Assembly (NCBI GenBank): GCA_028752905.1
Contig: JAQNBH010000009.1
Coordinates: forward strand, 46,237,165-46,301,164
Direction of reading: 5' to 3'
Length of the DNA: 64,000 nucleotides
Source of the DNA: Cladorhizidae sp. MBARI D1340-BT2
Lineage: Eukaryota; Porifera; Demospongiae; Poecilosclerida; Cladorhizidae
Both the position numbers and the translations under genes were made by a program. Under the pieces are notes generated by a model. It was not told the origin of the DNA. It ran no database searches and worked only from the letters and a program-made list of their open reading frames with translations. Positions 52,201 to 63,806 of this stretch are shown in pieces (the first letter of the stretch is position 1; every line of letters begins with the position of its first letter).

Positions 52201-52382
52201 AAGTTATTCGAGTTCTCGACTAAGCAAGTCTGCAAGTCTATCTTTATCATAATTCTTCCATAACATCCTGATTGTGACATGCAGCCAGCCTATTCTACTG
52301 AAAACAGTGTAATAGGCACCTACTACATGGATGGAATGCTATATGCAAACACATGCAGTGATGAACTTTATCTAATACATAC
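49291..52382. other. Non-coding part of unit B
   Basis: It includes the gypsy RNase H fossil (about 50040-50370, + strand) and the 20-bp minisatellite (50680-50835). It also includes the block shared with unit C (50836-51955) that is missing in unit A. Confidence 0.65.
50680..50835. repeat. 20-bp minisatellite of unit B
   Basis: About 7-8 units of gggccggtgcctaaaataat with single-base variants. It corresponds to the arrays at 44486 and 59610. Confidence 0.9.
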
Positions 52383-53190
52383 GTATGGCACATGTAGGGC
52401 CGATGAAGTTGACTTCACATATGCACTCAAACGACGAGTCTCCAGAGACACAGCGGCCATTATTCTGGCAAGGATTGGAGTTGCACATATCCAGTTGCTG
52501 AACATAGAGATAGAAAGGGCGCACAACATAGCCAACGACGTTTGTGGCCTTGCAGAAGTACGTCACTCCATCCGCAGCAATAAGATCATTGATTGTGAGA
52601 GTGCTGGAAACATTCCCACTTTGGGAGTCATCTGTAGTTGTGACTGCAGCTCTATCAGAAGTGATTGGAAGTGACCCCTTCAGCCAGACTATGGTTGGAG
52701 TTGGGATCCCATATGCAATACATGTAAATGAAGATTGTTCTCCAGAGTTTGCAGTAACATTCTGTTCTCCTTCTTCCAGGATCCTGAGCTCTGTCATGTC
52801 GACTTTCAGATTGATACTGACATTGAAATCACCAGCAGGGTGACGCACTCTGACTATGTACCTCCCTGCATCATCAGTGAGAACTAGCAGAATGGAGAGA
52901 GAGCGACGATCATCTCCAAAGACCAGCCGACCAGAAGCTTTAATGGGCGAATTGTAATTATCCTTGTACCAATCTATGGAGTTGGCCATCACCTCAGGTC
53001 CAACTGAAATTGTAAGCGTCACATTCTGCCCTATTACAGCTTCTATGGTAGCATTGGAAGTGGACACGGTAGGGCTTACTGCAAGTGTGGAAGACATAGT
53101 ATTGCCATTTGAAAGAGAGCAACAAAATAACAACACAGCACAACCCAGACGAGTAAACCACATAATTGGTTGGTGCAGCTGCACTAGCAT
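52383..53190 (-). CDS. N-terminal module exon B: signal peptide, two Ig domains, EGF
   Basis: This 808-nt exon (269 codons plus one base) has the same layout, ATG, upstream in-frame TAG and donor (gtatgt) as module C. It lacks the AAF and NGT residues. Ig2 reads SSFTCIAYG and DGVTYFCKATNVVGY. The open frame is intact. By eye it differs from module A at six bases, five of which change the residue. In transcription order the next intact exon downstream is 49290-48982. No GPS/7TM region follows before module C. Confidence 0.82.
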
Positions 53191-56138
53191 AGGACTCAAA
53201 TGCTATGCACTGTGATAATATTCTGTTCTGTACACATGTTAGAGAAGGTAGCCTCACATATTTTGAGTCTGAGTTCTTGCCAAAGTTCTTGTTTGTGTCT
53301 TGAGGTACCATTGTGTGTGGATATAATATTTACTGTAAATCTGGAATTTTTCATTGTTGATAAATTTTCGCTGTCCTACTGACATACATCCTACTGACAT
53401 ACAAAAATTAAAAATGGGTAAATATTTGGGTAAATATTTAAATGAGAAAATTATGTATTAGCTGGCTCATGCACACATGCAGGTGGGGGGAAGGGAGTAG
53501 AAGTGCTGAAAAATATCTCTTTCCCAAGATATTTGAAGTTGAAGTAAGTGAAGACAGTTTTGACAATTTCCTAGGTAGCTAAGTGTCCACACCACTAGTT
53601 ACTGCATAGTAATATCTTTGTCAATTGCTCTCTTTCAATTGCTCTCTTTCATAATCCCTAAATGGTTGGTTTCCATATAGCTCTATAAACATGATAGCCT
53701 CTTTTAAGAATGGCCTAGCAATGTCATCCACAGCTTGTCAACAGGTTTCTCTTCAGGAGTCAATCAGGAGTCAATTGTGCATTGTCTAACAGTCAGTCGC
53801 ACCAGTAAAAAATAATCTGTAGATCACGAGTTCTACGAAAATATATTGACACAAAATATTTTCGACACAAAATATTTTCTAATTTTAAATGCGAAGTATT
53901 CCACATTTACGGTATTAACTATTGCTAAGCACCGAGAGTGTATTCACCTACCACAAACACAAGTTAAGTTCAGGGTTAATCACTTATAATTTTGTAATCA
54001 AGTTGCAGAAAACGAACTCAAATAAAGTATTGTTAGTCTTATGAGGTTTCTTTAATAAACACACCCTCAATCTTGCTCACCCCCAATATAACAGAGCCAG
54101 TATGAACTGGGCCTTAAATAAGTTTGGGAACCACTGGTATATATACTTGTTAGAAATAAATCCAGATACTAGACAATGGATAACGTTAACAAGCAACAAA
54201 TGTTAGCGAATTTTACGTTGTACACTGAATCATATTAGTTTCTACCTGCTATGTTGATCCAATAATATGGTAGCTCGTCACGTGTTTAGATAGAGACAGA
54301 TGTGGTGGCTTTTATTGAGTTAGGTGTACACTCAAACCATAGCATTGCAGCTATGAACCACCTTAAGCCATCTGGTGCAGAGACTATTGAAGTAACTTAT
54401 TGCTGACAGACCACAGCCAAGAAAAATCAAGAAAAATCTGATGGTATAAGTGGGTAAACCATAGCTGCTAATGCCAGTGTGGCTGAAGCAATGGATACCG
54501 AAGCTGAGAGAAACTGAAAGAAAGTGTAGACCACTACCATCATGATCCCCTCACCAAAGCAAACATTACTACACACCAGGAAATATTAACACACGAGTTG
54601 TTTTCAGGTTAACCAAAGATCTTAGTTAGTCTACAAGAAAACGCTGCCAGGAACTTAAAAAAGACCTCCAAAATAAGTAACTGCCACTAAAATGCGCTCA
54701 CTAAATATAATTGCTGTTTATCATATTTTTTACAGCATACGGTGGACTTGTCAAGAAAGCAACAAAACAAAGCTGAGTGGCCCAACTGGTTGTGGCCTGT
54801 CACGTACAGTCTCGTTTTTTTTAATTTATTTTTTTACGATTACATTTTTATAAAATATTATTTGTTCTTTTTGTTCTTATTTTTAGTTGTTGATTTTTGT
54901 TCATTTGATGCAAAGAAGTTACAGCTGCGTTATGAGCTACATGTCCCTGCTGGGGGAAGGGTGCTAGCCACACCATTTTTTAAATTAAAGTGTATCAAAC
55001 TAAAATAGAAAGTACTGGTGCACTCCCTGATATTTTATTCCACACAACTATATATCAGAAATGCATTAAATATCCCATACATGTAATCTTGAAGCCTCCA
55101 TCAGGTACACATGAATAATAATAATAACAACCCAAACTGCTTTAAGGCAAGTCCAGACACTGAATGCATATTTGATGTGATTGGGATGTATATTGGTCGC
55201 ATCCACACTGTATTGTAAATAAAAAAATTACGTCCCAATGTGCATCAGATCCAGTTCACCATCAGAGATGCTTCAAATCAATTCAAAGTAGCTCATAGCA
55301 ATAAATGTAAACAATTATGCAAGTGTATATTAAATACAACTTGCCCTCACCAACGCTGCATGTTAAGCATGGAGGAGAATATAGAATGCTAACACGGTCT
55401 TAATTGCTAGATTTATATGTAGGGCATATCCTAGCTAGACCTAGACTAATTTAGGCAGTTACTGCTGCTATATCTAGGACATAAGCTAGCTAGATCTAGA
55501 ATACCTCGCTATAGGTAGTGCTACATATAGGGCATATGTAGCTAGAAAGAGACTAGTTTAGGCTGTAGCTACTGCTGTATAGCTATATGTAGGCATATGC
55601 TACCTAGATGTGGACTACCTTAGGGTGTATACAGCTACTGCAATAATAGGGTTAGCTAGATAGTTCTGGATTAACTTGGGCTCTATATACTGTTATAGCT
55701 ATGCAGCAAGTACCTTCTGACTTTTTAAAGGTACTATAGATATTAGAAGCAACCAGTTAGTCTGTAGCCAGAAGCTAGGACATTTGATTGCACACTAACT
55801 AACTCAACAGAAGTCTTGAGCCTGTTGAAAGGGTTATATAGCTAGAGTTTTTAAATGGTGATTTAAGTCTGCATCTGGCAAACTACAGATATACTTGTGA
55901 GCATGTCCTGTAGCCAAACAAATGGCCACTGTTGCCTACACGGGTAATAAGAAGAATATATATAGGCTTACAGTGCTACATAATGATGTTACTGCAGCTA
56001 TATATAGGCACATGGCGTGCAAAGTTTTAAGCAAGCCAAGAAAATACTAACATATTTTAACATACAATATGTCCCGAAGATTGTTTAAGTTTCTGCACAA
56101 ATGTTCCAAACATTTCTCTCAATAAGTTACAAACTAAC
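53191..56138. other. Region between module B and the next Ig exon
   Basis: 53191-54880 is the unit B upstream region, matching 46939-48545. 54880-56138 has no counterpart in unit C. At 55395-55700 it holds a loose tandem repeat of about 75 bp built from agctagatctaga, atatagggcatatg and agctactgctgtat. Nothing coding is recognised. Confidence 0.6.
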
Positions 56139-56447
56139 CTGTAACAGAGAATTCTGTAGTGGAGTTGATTGAAGACAGTCCATTGGTGACAGTGCAGGTG
56201 TAAGTTCCAGAGTCAGATGCTTGCAGACCACAAAGTTGAAGGAAAGTTAGTTTGAACTGTCTTCCACCACGAGCTAAGTTTTCCTCATAGACTGAAACTA
56301 GAGTTGAGTTGGAAATGATCTGGCCATCTCTGGTCCAAGTGATGTCTACACCAGGCTGGCCAAAGCCTACGCATACAAGCAGAGAAGTCTCTCCTGCTCC
56401 CACAGAAGAATTGTTAGAAATAACTGATAACTCTAATACTGGAACAC
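56139..56447 (-). CDS. Single-Ig exon, diverged copy
   Basis: This 309-nt exon, phase 1 at both ends, reads VPVLELSVISNNSSVGAGET, DITWTRDG and QASDSGTYTCTVTNG, ending STTEFSVTG. It is the most diverged intact single-Ig exon of the three. The acceptor is ataatag and the donor is gttagt. The frame is intact, and cysteines and tryptophan are conserved. Confidence 0.8.
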
Positions 56448-56598
56448 CTATTATAAAGAGAAAAAAGGGAGGGTGTGTGATCACCATTACATCAAAGTAT
56501 GCATTTATATATGGACTTTTAAAGAGGTGTTGTTCATCACAAACGAATTACATGGTCTTAAATATGTTTAACGAAATATCCAAAACCATTACAAACAT

Positions 56599-56850
56599 TA
56601 CCAGTAACCGACAATTCAGCAGTGAATAGATTGAAGAGAGTATAATATAGCTGATTGTGCTGGTATAAGTATCAGAGTCAGATATTGATTCAGTAATGGA
56701 CAATTCAGTAGTTGAATAGATTGAAGAAAGTCCCTAGCTCAGTGCAGGTATAAGTACCAGAGTCAGACATTGCCTGGTAACAAAGATGGAGGGAAGCACA
56801 GCTTGAACTGCTTGCTTCATCGTGTCAAGTCTTGTTCTATGTAGTCTTAG
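56599..56850 (-). pseudogene. Two decayed single-Ig exon copies
   Basis: Two adjacent fragments (about 56599-56690 and 56693-56850) keep short runs of the Ig exon: acaattcagcagtgaataga then ttgaaga, and gtgcaggtataagtaccaga then gtcaga. Both lack the 5' part of the exon and have frame breaks. They lie between two intact Ig exons, which shows repeated exon duplication and loss here. Confidence 0.65.
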
Positions 56851-57589
56851 GCCACTAGCAAAATTCGGCAACTAATTTATATAGCTGGTTAAACAAGTAG
56901 TTCTCCAGTCTGTAGATAAAGAAATTACAGAGAAATCTAGTTCTGTTCCCATAAAAATGGTCAGCCAATCAGCTTTACAAATTACAACACATCGTTGGAA
57001 ACGTTGGAAATAGCCATGTTGAAACATTCCAAATTGTCTTTTTGGAAATTGTACAATTCCAGAGATCACACTTTGTTGGTGTTGTCATACAGAAAATTAC
57101 ACGATTATCATTCTGGAAATTGTATTAATGCTCAACACATATCATAGGCTAACAGTAACAGCGTGTAACAGTAGAATGGGTTATTTATACTTAACTCTTT
57201 GTATGACAAAGATAATTATCCTAACATAACCCTCCATGCCATGGTACTATTACGTAGGTTAGCCCTTATCCTGCAACATTTATTTTGAGCAAGAAACTCT
57301 GAGTTAGCTTACTCTAGAAACACTTTCCTCGTTAGGTTAGTAGATCATATTGTCTACTCTTGTTCTTGTTCACTATCTAAGGACTTATGGCAGGTGTATC
57401 ATAGGATTAACAAATTAACGGTTTCTACTTGCATGTTAAATTTCTGAAGCCTGTTTGGTAGCAATCGTATTTAACATGGGAGATAATTGCTATAAGTTTC
57501 ACACACCTTCTTTGTTTTGTGGCTTTTGGAAATATCCCAGTAATCAAATAAGCTATTCAGCTTAGTAGAGAGTATCATCTGGATTTTAA
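56851..57589. other. No recognised gene
   Basis: Unique non-coding sequence between the decayed Ig exons and unit A. No repeat or coding signal is recognised. Confidence 0.5.
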
Positions 57590-58028
57590 GGCACTATGGA
57601 TGTTAGTACCAACCAGTTAGTCTGTAGCAAGAAGCATAGGCCACTTACCTTTCATTACACACTGGCTAACTCTACAGAAATCGTGACTCTCCTTGTGCCA
57701 TGGATTAGATAGCTATAGATATTTTTTTACATGGAGGTTTAAGAGTTCGAAACAAAGAGCCTCTGGCAAACCTCAGCTATACATAAAACGGCTTGTAAGC
57801 ATGTTCTGTAGTCAAACGAATAGCCATTGCTGCCTACACGGGTAATAAGAAGCCTATATGTAGGCTTGCAATCCACATAATGATGTTACTGAGCCTATTT
57901 ATAGGTGCATGCATTGCAATGTTTTAATAAGCAAGCCAACAAAATACGTCAGTATTTTAACGTACAACATACCCGGAACATCGTTTAACTTTCTGCACAA
58001 AATGTCTCCTAATAAGGTACAAGCTAAC

Positions 58029-58337
58029 CTGTAACAGAGAGTTCTGTAGTGGAGTTGATTGAAAACAGTCCATTCCTGACAGTGCAGGTGTAAGTTCCAG
58101 AGTCAGTTGCTTGCAGGCCACAAAGTTGAAGGAAAGTTAGTTTGAACTGTCCTCCACCACGAGCTAAGATTTCCTCATAGATTGAAACTAGAGTAGAGTT
58201 GGAAATAACCTGGCCATCTCTGCTCCAAGTGATGTCTACACCAGGCTGACCAAAGCCCACGCATACAAACAGAGAAGTCTCTCCTGCTCCCACAGAAGAA
58301 TTGTTGGAAATAACTGTTAACTCTAACAGCGAAGCAG
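58029..58337 (-). CDS. Single-Ig exon of unit A
   Basis: This 309-nt exon, phase 1 at both ends, is nearly identical to 48982-49290, with only a few changes such as SLFVCVG for SLLVCVG and EEILARG for EEIIARG. Acceptor and donor are conserved. It is the first intact exon downstream of module A in the direction of transcription. Confidence 0.82.
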
Positions 58338-60216
58338 CTAATATGGAGAGAAAAAAGAGGTAGTGTGCATGGGATCACAATTGCATCAAGGTAAACACTG
58401 ATTTCAACAAAAGCTGTCCAATTTTGCTCATCACAATTTAACAACATGAGCACAACCGAGTGATAATTGTAGTAAAGGAAAACTTGGTATTTCCGCATAA
58501 CCCACTAATCTTTGACAAGGACAAAGAAGAACATGGTATAAGACTAGAGGGAGTGATAAAGAGGAGGGGGAAAACTTTCAAAGAAAATATTGAAATTTTG
58601 GACTTGTCACAGCACCAGGATTCACTGGCCCATACAGAACCCGAACCTAAAATAAAGATGAAATCACCAATTGGAATTACATAACTGAGGTGGTTGGGGA
58701 AATTCTCCAGGAATCTGGCAGAATTGACAGACCATTATGGGTTCAAATATTCATGGAGTTGGAGACTTCTCTATGAGAAAAATTTGCAAACATCAAATTG
58801 GAACTAGTCAAACCAACCACCCTCGGTGTCCAGAGAAGCCTCATCATATGTGCTGGGAACTGTCTGTTGCCAACCGATCAAGGTTCTTGGAGACCAGTAT
58901 ATAGCCTTTGCATCTTGATATATAACAGACACTGAATGAAATTATGTTAAAATTGAAAAGGAGGCTAGTCACAACTTGAGCTTGTGAACAATTCACTCGT
59001 AAATCCTCAACAGGGAGTTTACTGTTGAAACAGATCATAAACCACTTGTCCCTCTGCTAGAGCTGAAGAACTTTAATAGTCTTAGACCGAGAATCTTGAG
59101 ATTCAACTATTAGTGGATTGATCCATCTACATAATCATTCGTATCCCAGGAAAGAACCTAAACACAGCAGACATTTTGTTATAAGAAACCATCTTATATC
59201 CCAGAAGTGACACAACAACGATGCGCAAGAAGCTAAACATTTGGTGCAAGTCATCATTAACGAACTTCCAGAAAGTAAGGAGCAATAATTGTTCCCCCAC
59301 AGTGATCGACTAGTGTGGACTTGGGTGGCAAGACAAAGGTCAATGCATTAACACTGCCCTCAAATTGTAGTGGTCAGCACAAAGTGAACTTGGCAAGAAA
59401 TAGGATGTATGGTGGGTAATCAGGGTATAGAGCAGTGCTGACTGTTAACTTGAAGCAACATGGACATGGCGCCATTTTATCTTCCTCAAGATCATAAGCC
59501 AGGGATTGGAATCAAGCATGATAATGACCAAGCCCAGACTCGCAATTGGGAACACTGGGCAGTTCCTGGTGGGCAAGTGATTAAAATGGACAGATGTCTA
59601 AATTAATGGGCCTGCGCCTAAAATAATGAATGGGCTGGTGCCTAAAATAATGGGCCGGTGCCTAAATTAATGGGCTGCTGCCTAAAATAATGGACCGGTG
59701 CCTAAATTAATGGGCCGCTGCCTAAAATAATGGACCTGTGCCTAAAATAATGGGCCGGTGCCTAAAATAATGGACCACTGCCTAAAATAACAACTACCAA
59801 TATTATCAAATTATAAAAATTACCATAAATTATCACCCGTAGACATTAACTATTCGCAAATAAAATCTTACGAGTGGTTGTGGGCATCATTAAACTGACA
59901 TATTAAACTGGCACATAATCTAAATGGTGTACCATCTAATTCATATGATCATCTGTGTATTTGCAATGAAGATTGAAGCTATTTTGGTCCAGTTGGTGCC
60001 TTAGCTTTAGCTATTGTGTTCCTTAGATTATCAAAGTTATTCGAGTTCTCGACTAAGCAAGTCTGCAAGTCTATCTTTATCATAATTCTTCCATAACATC
60101 CTGATTGTGACATGCAGCCAGCCTATTCTACTGAAAACAGTGTAATAGGCACCTACTACATTGATGGAATGCTATATGCAAACACATGCAGTGACAAAAC
60201 TTTATCTAATACATAC
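58338..60216. other. Non-coding part of unit A
   Basis: It includes the gypsy RNase H fossil (about 58960-59290, + strand) and the 20-bp minisatellite (59610-59790). It then joins directly to sequence equivalent to 51955 of unit B. Confidence 0.65.
59610..59790. repeat. 20-bp minisatellite of unit A
   Basis: About 9 units of gggccggtgcctaaaataat, several with the variant cctaaattaat. It is longer than in units B and C. Confidence 0.9.
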
Positions 60217-61024
60217 GTATGGCACATGTAGGGCCGATGAAGTTGACTTCACATATGCACTCAAACGACAAGTCTCCAGAGACACAGCGGCCATTATTCT
60301 GGCAAGGATTGGAGTTGCACATATCCAGTTGCTGAACATAGAGATAGAAAGGGCGCACAACATAGCCAATGACGTTTGTGGCCTTGCAGAAGTACGTCGC
60401 TCCATCCGCAGCAATAAGATCATTGATTGTGAGAGTGCTGGTAACATTCCCACTTTGGGAGTCATCTGTAGTTGTGACTGCAGCTCTATCAGAAGTGATT
60501 GGAAGTGAGCCCTTCAGCCAGACTATGGTTGGAGTTGGGATCCCATATGCAGTACATGTAAATGAAGATTGTTCTCCAGAGTTTGCAGTAACATTCTGTT
60601 CTCCTTCTTCCAGGATCCTGAGCTCTGTCATGTCGACTTTCAGATTGATACTGACATTGAAATCACCAGCAGGGTGACGCACTCTGACTATGTACCTCCC
60701 TGCATCATCAGTGAGAACTAGCAGAATGGAGAGAGAGCGACGATCATCTCCAAAGACCAGCCGACCAGAAGCTTTAATGGGCGAATTGTAATTATCCTTG
60801 TACCAATCTATGGAGTTGGCCATCACCTCAGGTCCAACTGAAATTGTAAGCGTCACATTCTGCCCTATTACAGCTTCTATGGTAGCATTGGAAGTGGACA
60901 CGGTAGGGCTTACTGCAAGTGTGGAAGACATAGTATTGCCATTTGAAAGAGAGCAACAAAATAACAACACAGCACAACCCAGACGAGTAAACCACATAAT
61001 TGGTTGGTGCAGCTGCACTAGCAT
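60217..61024 (-). CDS. N-terminal module exon A: signal peptide, two Ig domains, EGF
   Basis: This 808-nt exon has an intact frame, the same ATG with upstream in-frame TAG, signal peptide, Ig-Ig-EGF layout and gtatgt donor as modules B and C. Differences from B lie in Ig2 and the EGF: TCT for TCI, NVTS for NVSS, GAT for GVT, NVI for NVV and GDL for GDS. The first half appears identical to B. It is probably the first exon of a gene or alternative transcript reading toward lower coordinates. Confidence 0.82.
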
Positions 61025-62191
61025 AGGACTCAAATGCTATGCACTGTGATAATATTCTGTTCTGTACACATGTTAGAGAAGGTAGCCTCACATATTTTGA
61101 GTCTGAGTTCTTGCCAAAGTTCTTGTTTGTGTCTTGAGGTACCATTGTGTGTGGATATAATATTTACTGTAAATCTGGAATTTTTCATTGTTGATTAATT
61201 TTCGCTGTCCTACTGACCTACAAAAATTAAAAATGGTTAAATATTTGGGTAAATATTTCAATGAGAAAATTATGTATTAGCTGGCTCATGCACACATGCA
61301 GGTGGGGGGAAGAGAGTAGAAGTGCTGAAAAATATCTCTCTCCCAAGATATTTGAAGTTGAAGTAAGTGAGGACAGTTTTGACAATTTCCTAGGTAAGTG
61401 TCCAATATGGTTGGCATCTTTTTTAACCACTAGTTACTGCATAGTAATATCTTTGTCAATTGCTCTCTTTCATCTCTAAATGGTTGGTTTCCATATAGCT
61501 CTATAAACATGATAGCCTCTTTTAAGAATGACCTAGCAATTTCATCCATAGCTTGTCAACAGGTTTCTCTTCAGGATTCAATTGTGCATTGTCTAACAGT
61601 CAGTCGCACCAGTAAAAAATTATCCGTAGATCACGAGTTCTACGAAAATATATTGACACAAAATATTTTCGACACAAAATATTTTCTAATTTTAAATGAG
61701 GAGTATTCCACATTTACGGTATTAACTATTGCTAAGCAGTGAGAGTGTATTCACTTGCTATGACCTACCACAAAAACAAGTTAAGTTCAGGGTCAATCAC
61801 TTCTACATGTAATTTTGTAATCAAGTTGCAGAAAACGAACTCATATAAAGTATTGTAATCTTATGAGGTTTCTTTAATAAACACCCCATCAATCTTGCTC
61901 ACCCCCAATATAACAGAGCCACTATGAACTGGGCCTTCAATAAAGACTTTGGGAACCACTGGTATATATACTTGTTAGAAATAAATCCAGATACTAGACA
62001 ATGGAAAACGTTAACAAGCAACAAATGTTAGCAAATTTTACGTTGTACACTGAATCATATTAGTTTCTACCTGCTATGTTCATCCAATAATATGGTAGCT
62101 CGTCACGTGTTTAGATAGAGACAGATGTGGTGGCTTTTATTGAGTTAGGTGTACACTCTAACCATAGCATTGCAGCTATGAACCACCTTAA

Positions 62192-62846
62192 AGGGGGACT
62201 ATGCGTCAAAAATTAGAGATTTCTTTTTTTCCCTTTTTTTCTTTCTTATTCTTGCAAACAATTTTTTGGTTCATGTAACAGATCAAGAAACTACAAAGAG
62301 AACACATCTTGCATGATATCTGCCCTAACTTGGTCTATATTTTTCTCATTTTTTCCTAAAAATCTTTTTTTTTTGCTGTAAAGCTCATAACTTTTCTACA
62401 CTTTACTAAAAAAATGATAATTTTTATATCACTGGATAGCCCTTCTAATTATCTGTCTTTTGCACGTGCCAAAATTTTAAGTACTCTAAGTATTAGCAAG
62501 TTATGTTGATTTGAAGTGGTGAGGTTTGGGATTTTTCCTGGTGTTTTCCAGTTGCCAAAGCGGTGACCTGCCACACAAACCACTACATTTATTGATAATC
62601 TGTTCACATATTGCAGATTAGGGCCTTCTCTATCAGCTGACCAAATCTGGGACTTTGGTCTTGATAATTAGGGCAGTTATGAATTGTACTGCAAGATAGA
62701 TCAACTTATTTAGGGATCTTGATGTATCTTCCGAGAAAATATGTCTGCAGAGACATTCAACATATCATTAGGAACAAAGCATAAGGAAATAGGGAATAAA
62801 ATGACCTGCATATGCAACAAAAGTTATGGCGATTTATAACCCCCCC

Positions 62847-62877
<31 letters not shown>

Positions 62878-63806
62878 CCCGGGGGGACTACACATGAAAT
62901 TATATTTTATTTTATGATTATTATATTTTAAGTTCAAACTGTTGTTGCATTATCTACTTGCTATTTCCAAAGTTTTAGAGACATAGGATGCTTCTTTTCA
63001 AAGTTATGGTGGATCTACTTCATCATACATTTCTTTGACATGCACAAAACATTCAGCTGTAAAGGAAAATTCCACATATACATCTAACAATTTTCATCAT
63101 ATTTTTCTTTGTTACATGTAGATAATAGGCACAGAAAAACTCAAGAGTCACGGAAGTAGTAAAAAAAAAAAGATCAAGGAATTGCTAAAACTTGTAAAAG
63201 AACATATTTTGTCAAGTTATTTCAGTCCTAACTCAAACATTTCGTTTTCCAAACTTGGAATGCTTATTCCCACAATTAATGGAAATATTTCTTGTGGCGA
63301 AAATAACTTTTAAACCGTTTGCTCATTTTTTGGGCTATGTATGTCATTTGAGAGCTCTTTTAGTACTCTGTGATATCCATGAATCAGATTTTTGTTTACT
63401 GCAAGGATTGCCAAGAGGTGGTGGTTAGAAGAGGTGGCCTCTAGTTTTTATCAGTTTTTCAGACTCTGTAGTGTGTAACTAATCAAACATGACAACATAT
63501 GGTAACTTTGGTCCATGGATATCACTGAGACACTCCTTAGCAAGCCACACACCAATTATGAGTAAATGACTTCAAATTGTTAGGCAGCTAGGTCTGCCAC
63601 AAATATCTTGGAGTTATATACCTCGATGTTTCTGCATGTATCTTCTGAGAAAATTTGTATATAGAGATATTTAACACTTTATAAAAACAAACACAGAATA
63701 ATAAAGACTTTGGTACGATAAATACTTGTGTAGACGAAAGAGAAAAAAAGTGATGGCATAGAAATAGTTGTAAATATTTTGTGGTTTTGACGCATAGTCC
63801 CCCCTT
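62192..63806. mobile_element. TTAA-flanked 1.6-kb element specific to unit A
   Basis: The left end reads AGGGGGACTATGCGTCAAAA right after TTAA (62188-62191). The right end reads TTTTGACGCATAGTCCCCCC followed by TTAA. The empty site is present in units B and C (accaccttaagccatc). No coding frame is seen. The two halves (about 62260-62830 and 63040-63740) share loosely similar blocks such as gatgtatcttccgagaaaat and catgtatcttctgagaaaat. It carries a C run (about 62840-62865). TTAA duplication suggests piggyBac-type mobilisation, but the ends are not the same as the two other TTAA elements here. Confidence 0.75.

Larger units (their letters stand above)
48560..54880. repeat. Tandem duplication unit B
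   Basis: From left to right it contains a single-Ig exon (48982-49290), a gypsy RNase H remnant, a 20-bp minisatellite, the module exon B (52383-53190) and the upstream region. It is very close to unit A (57590 onward) and close to unit C. Confidence 0.88.
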
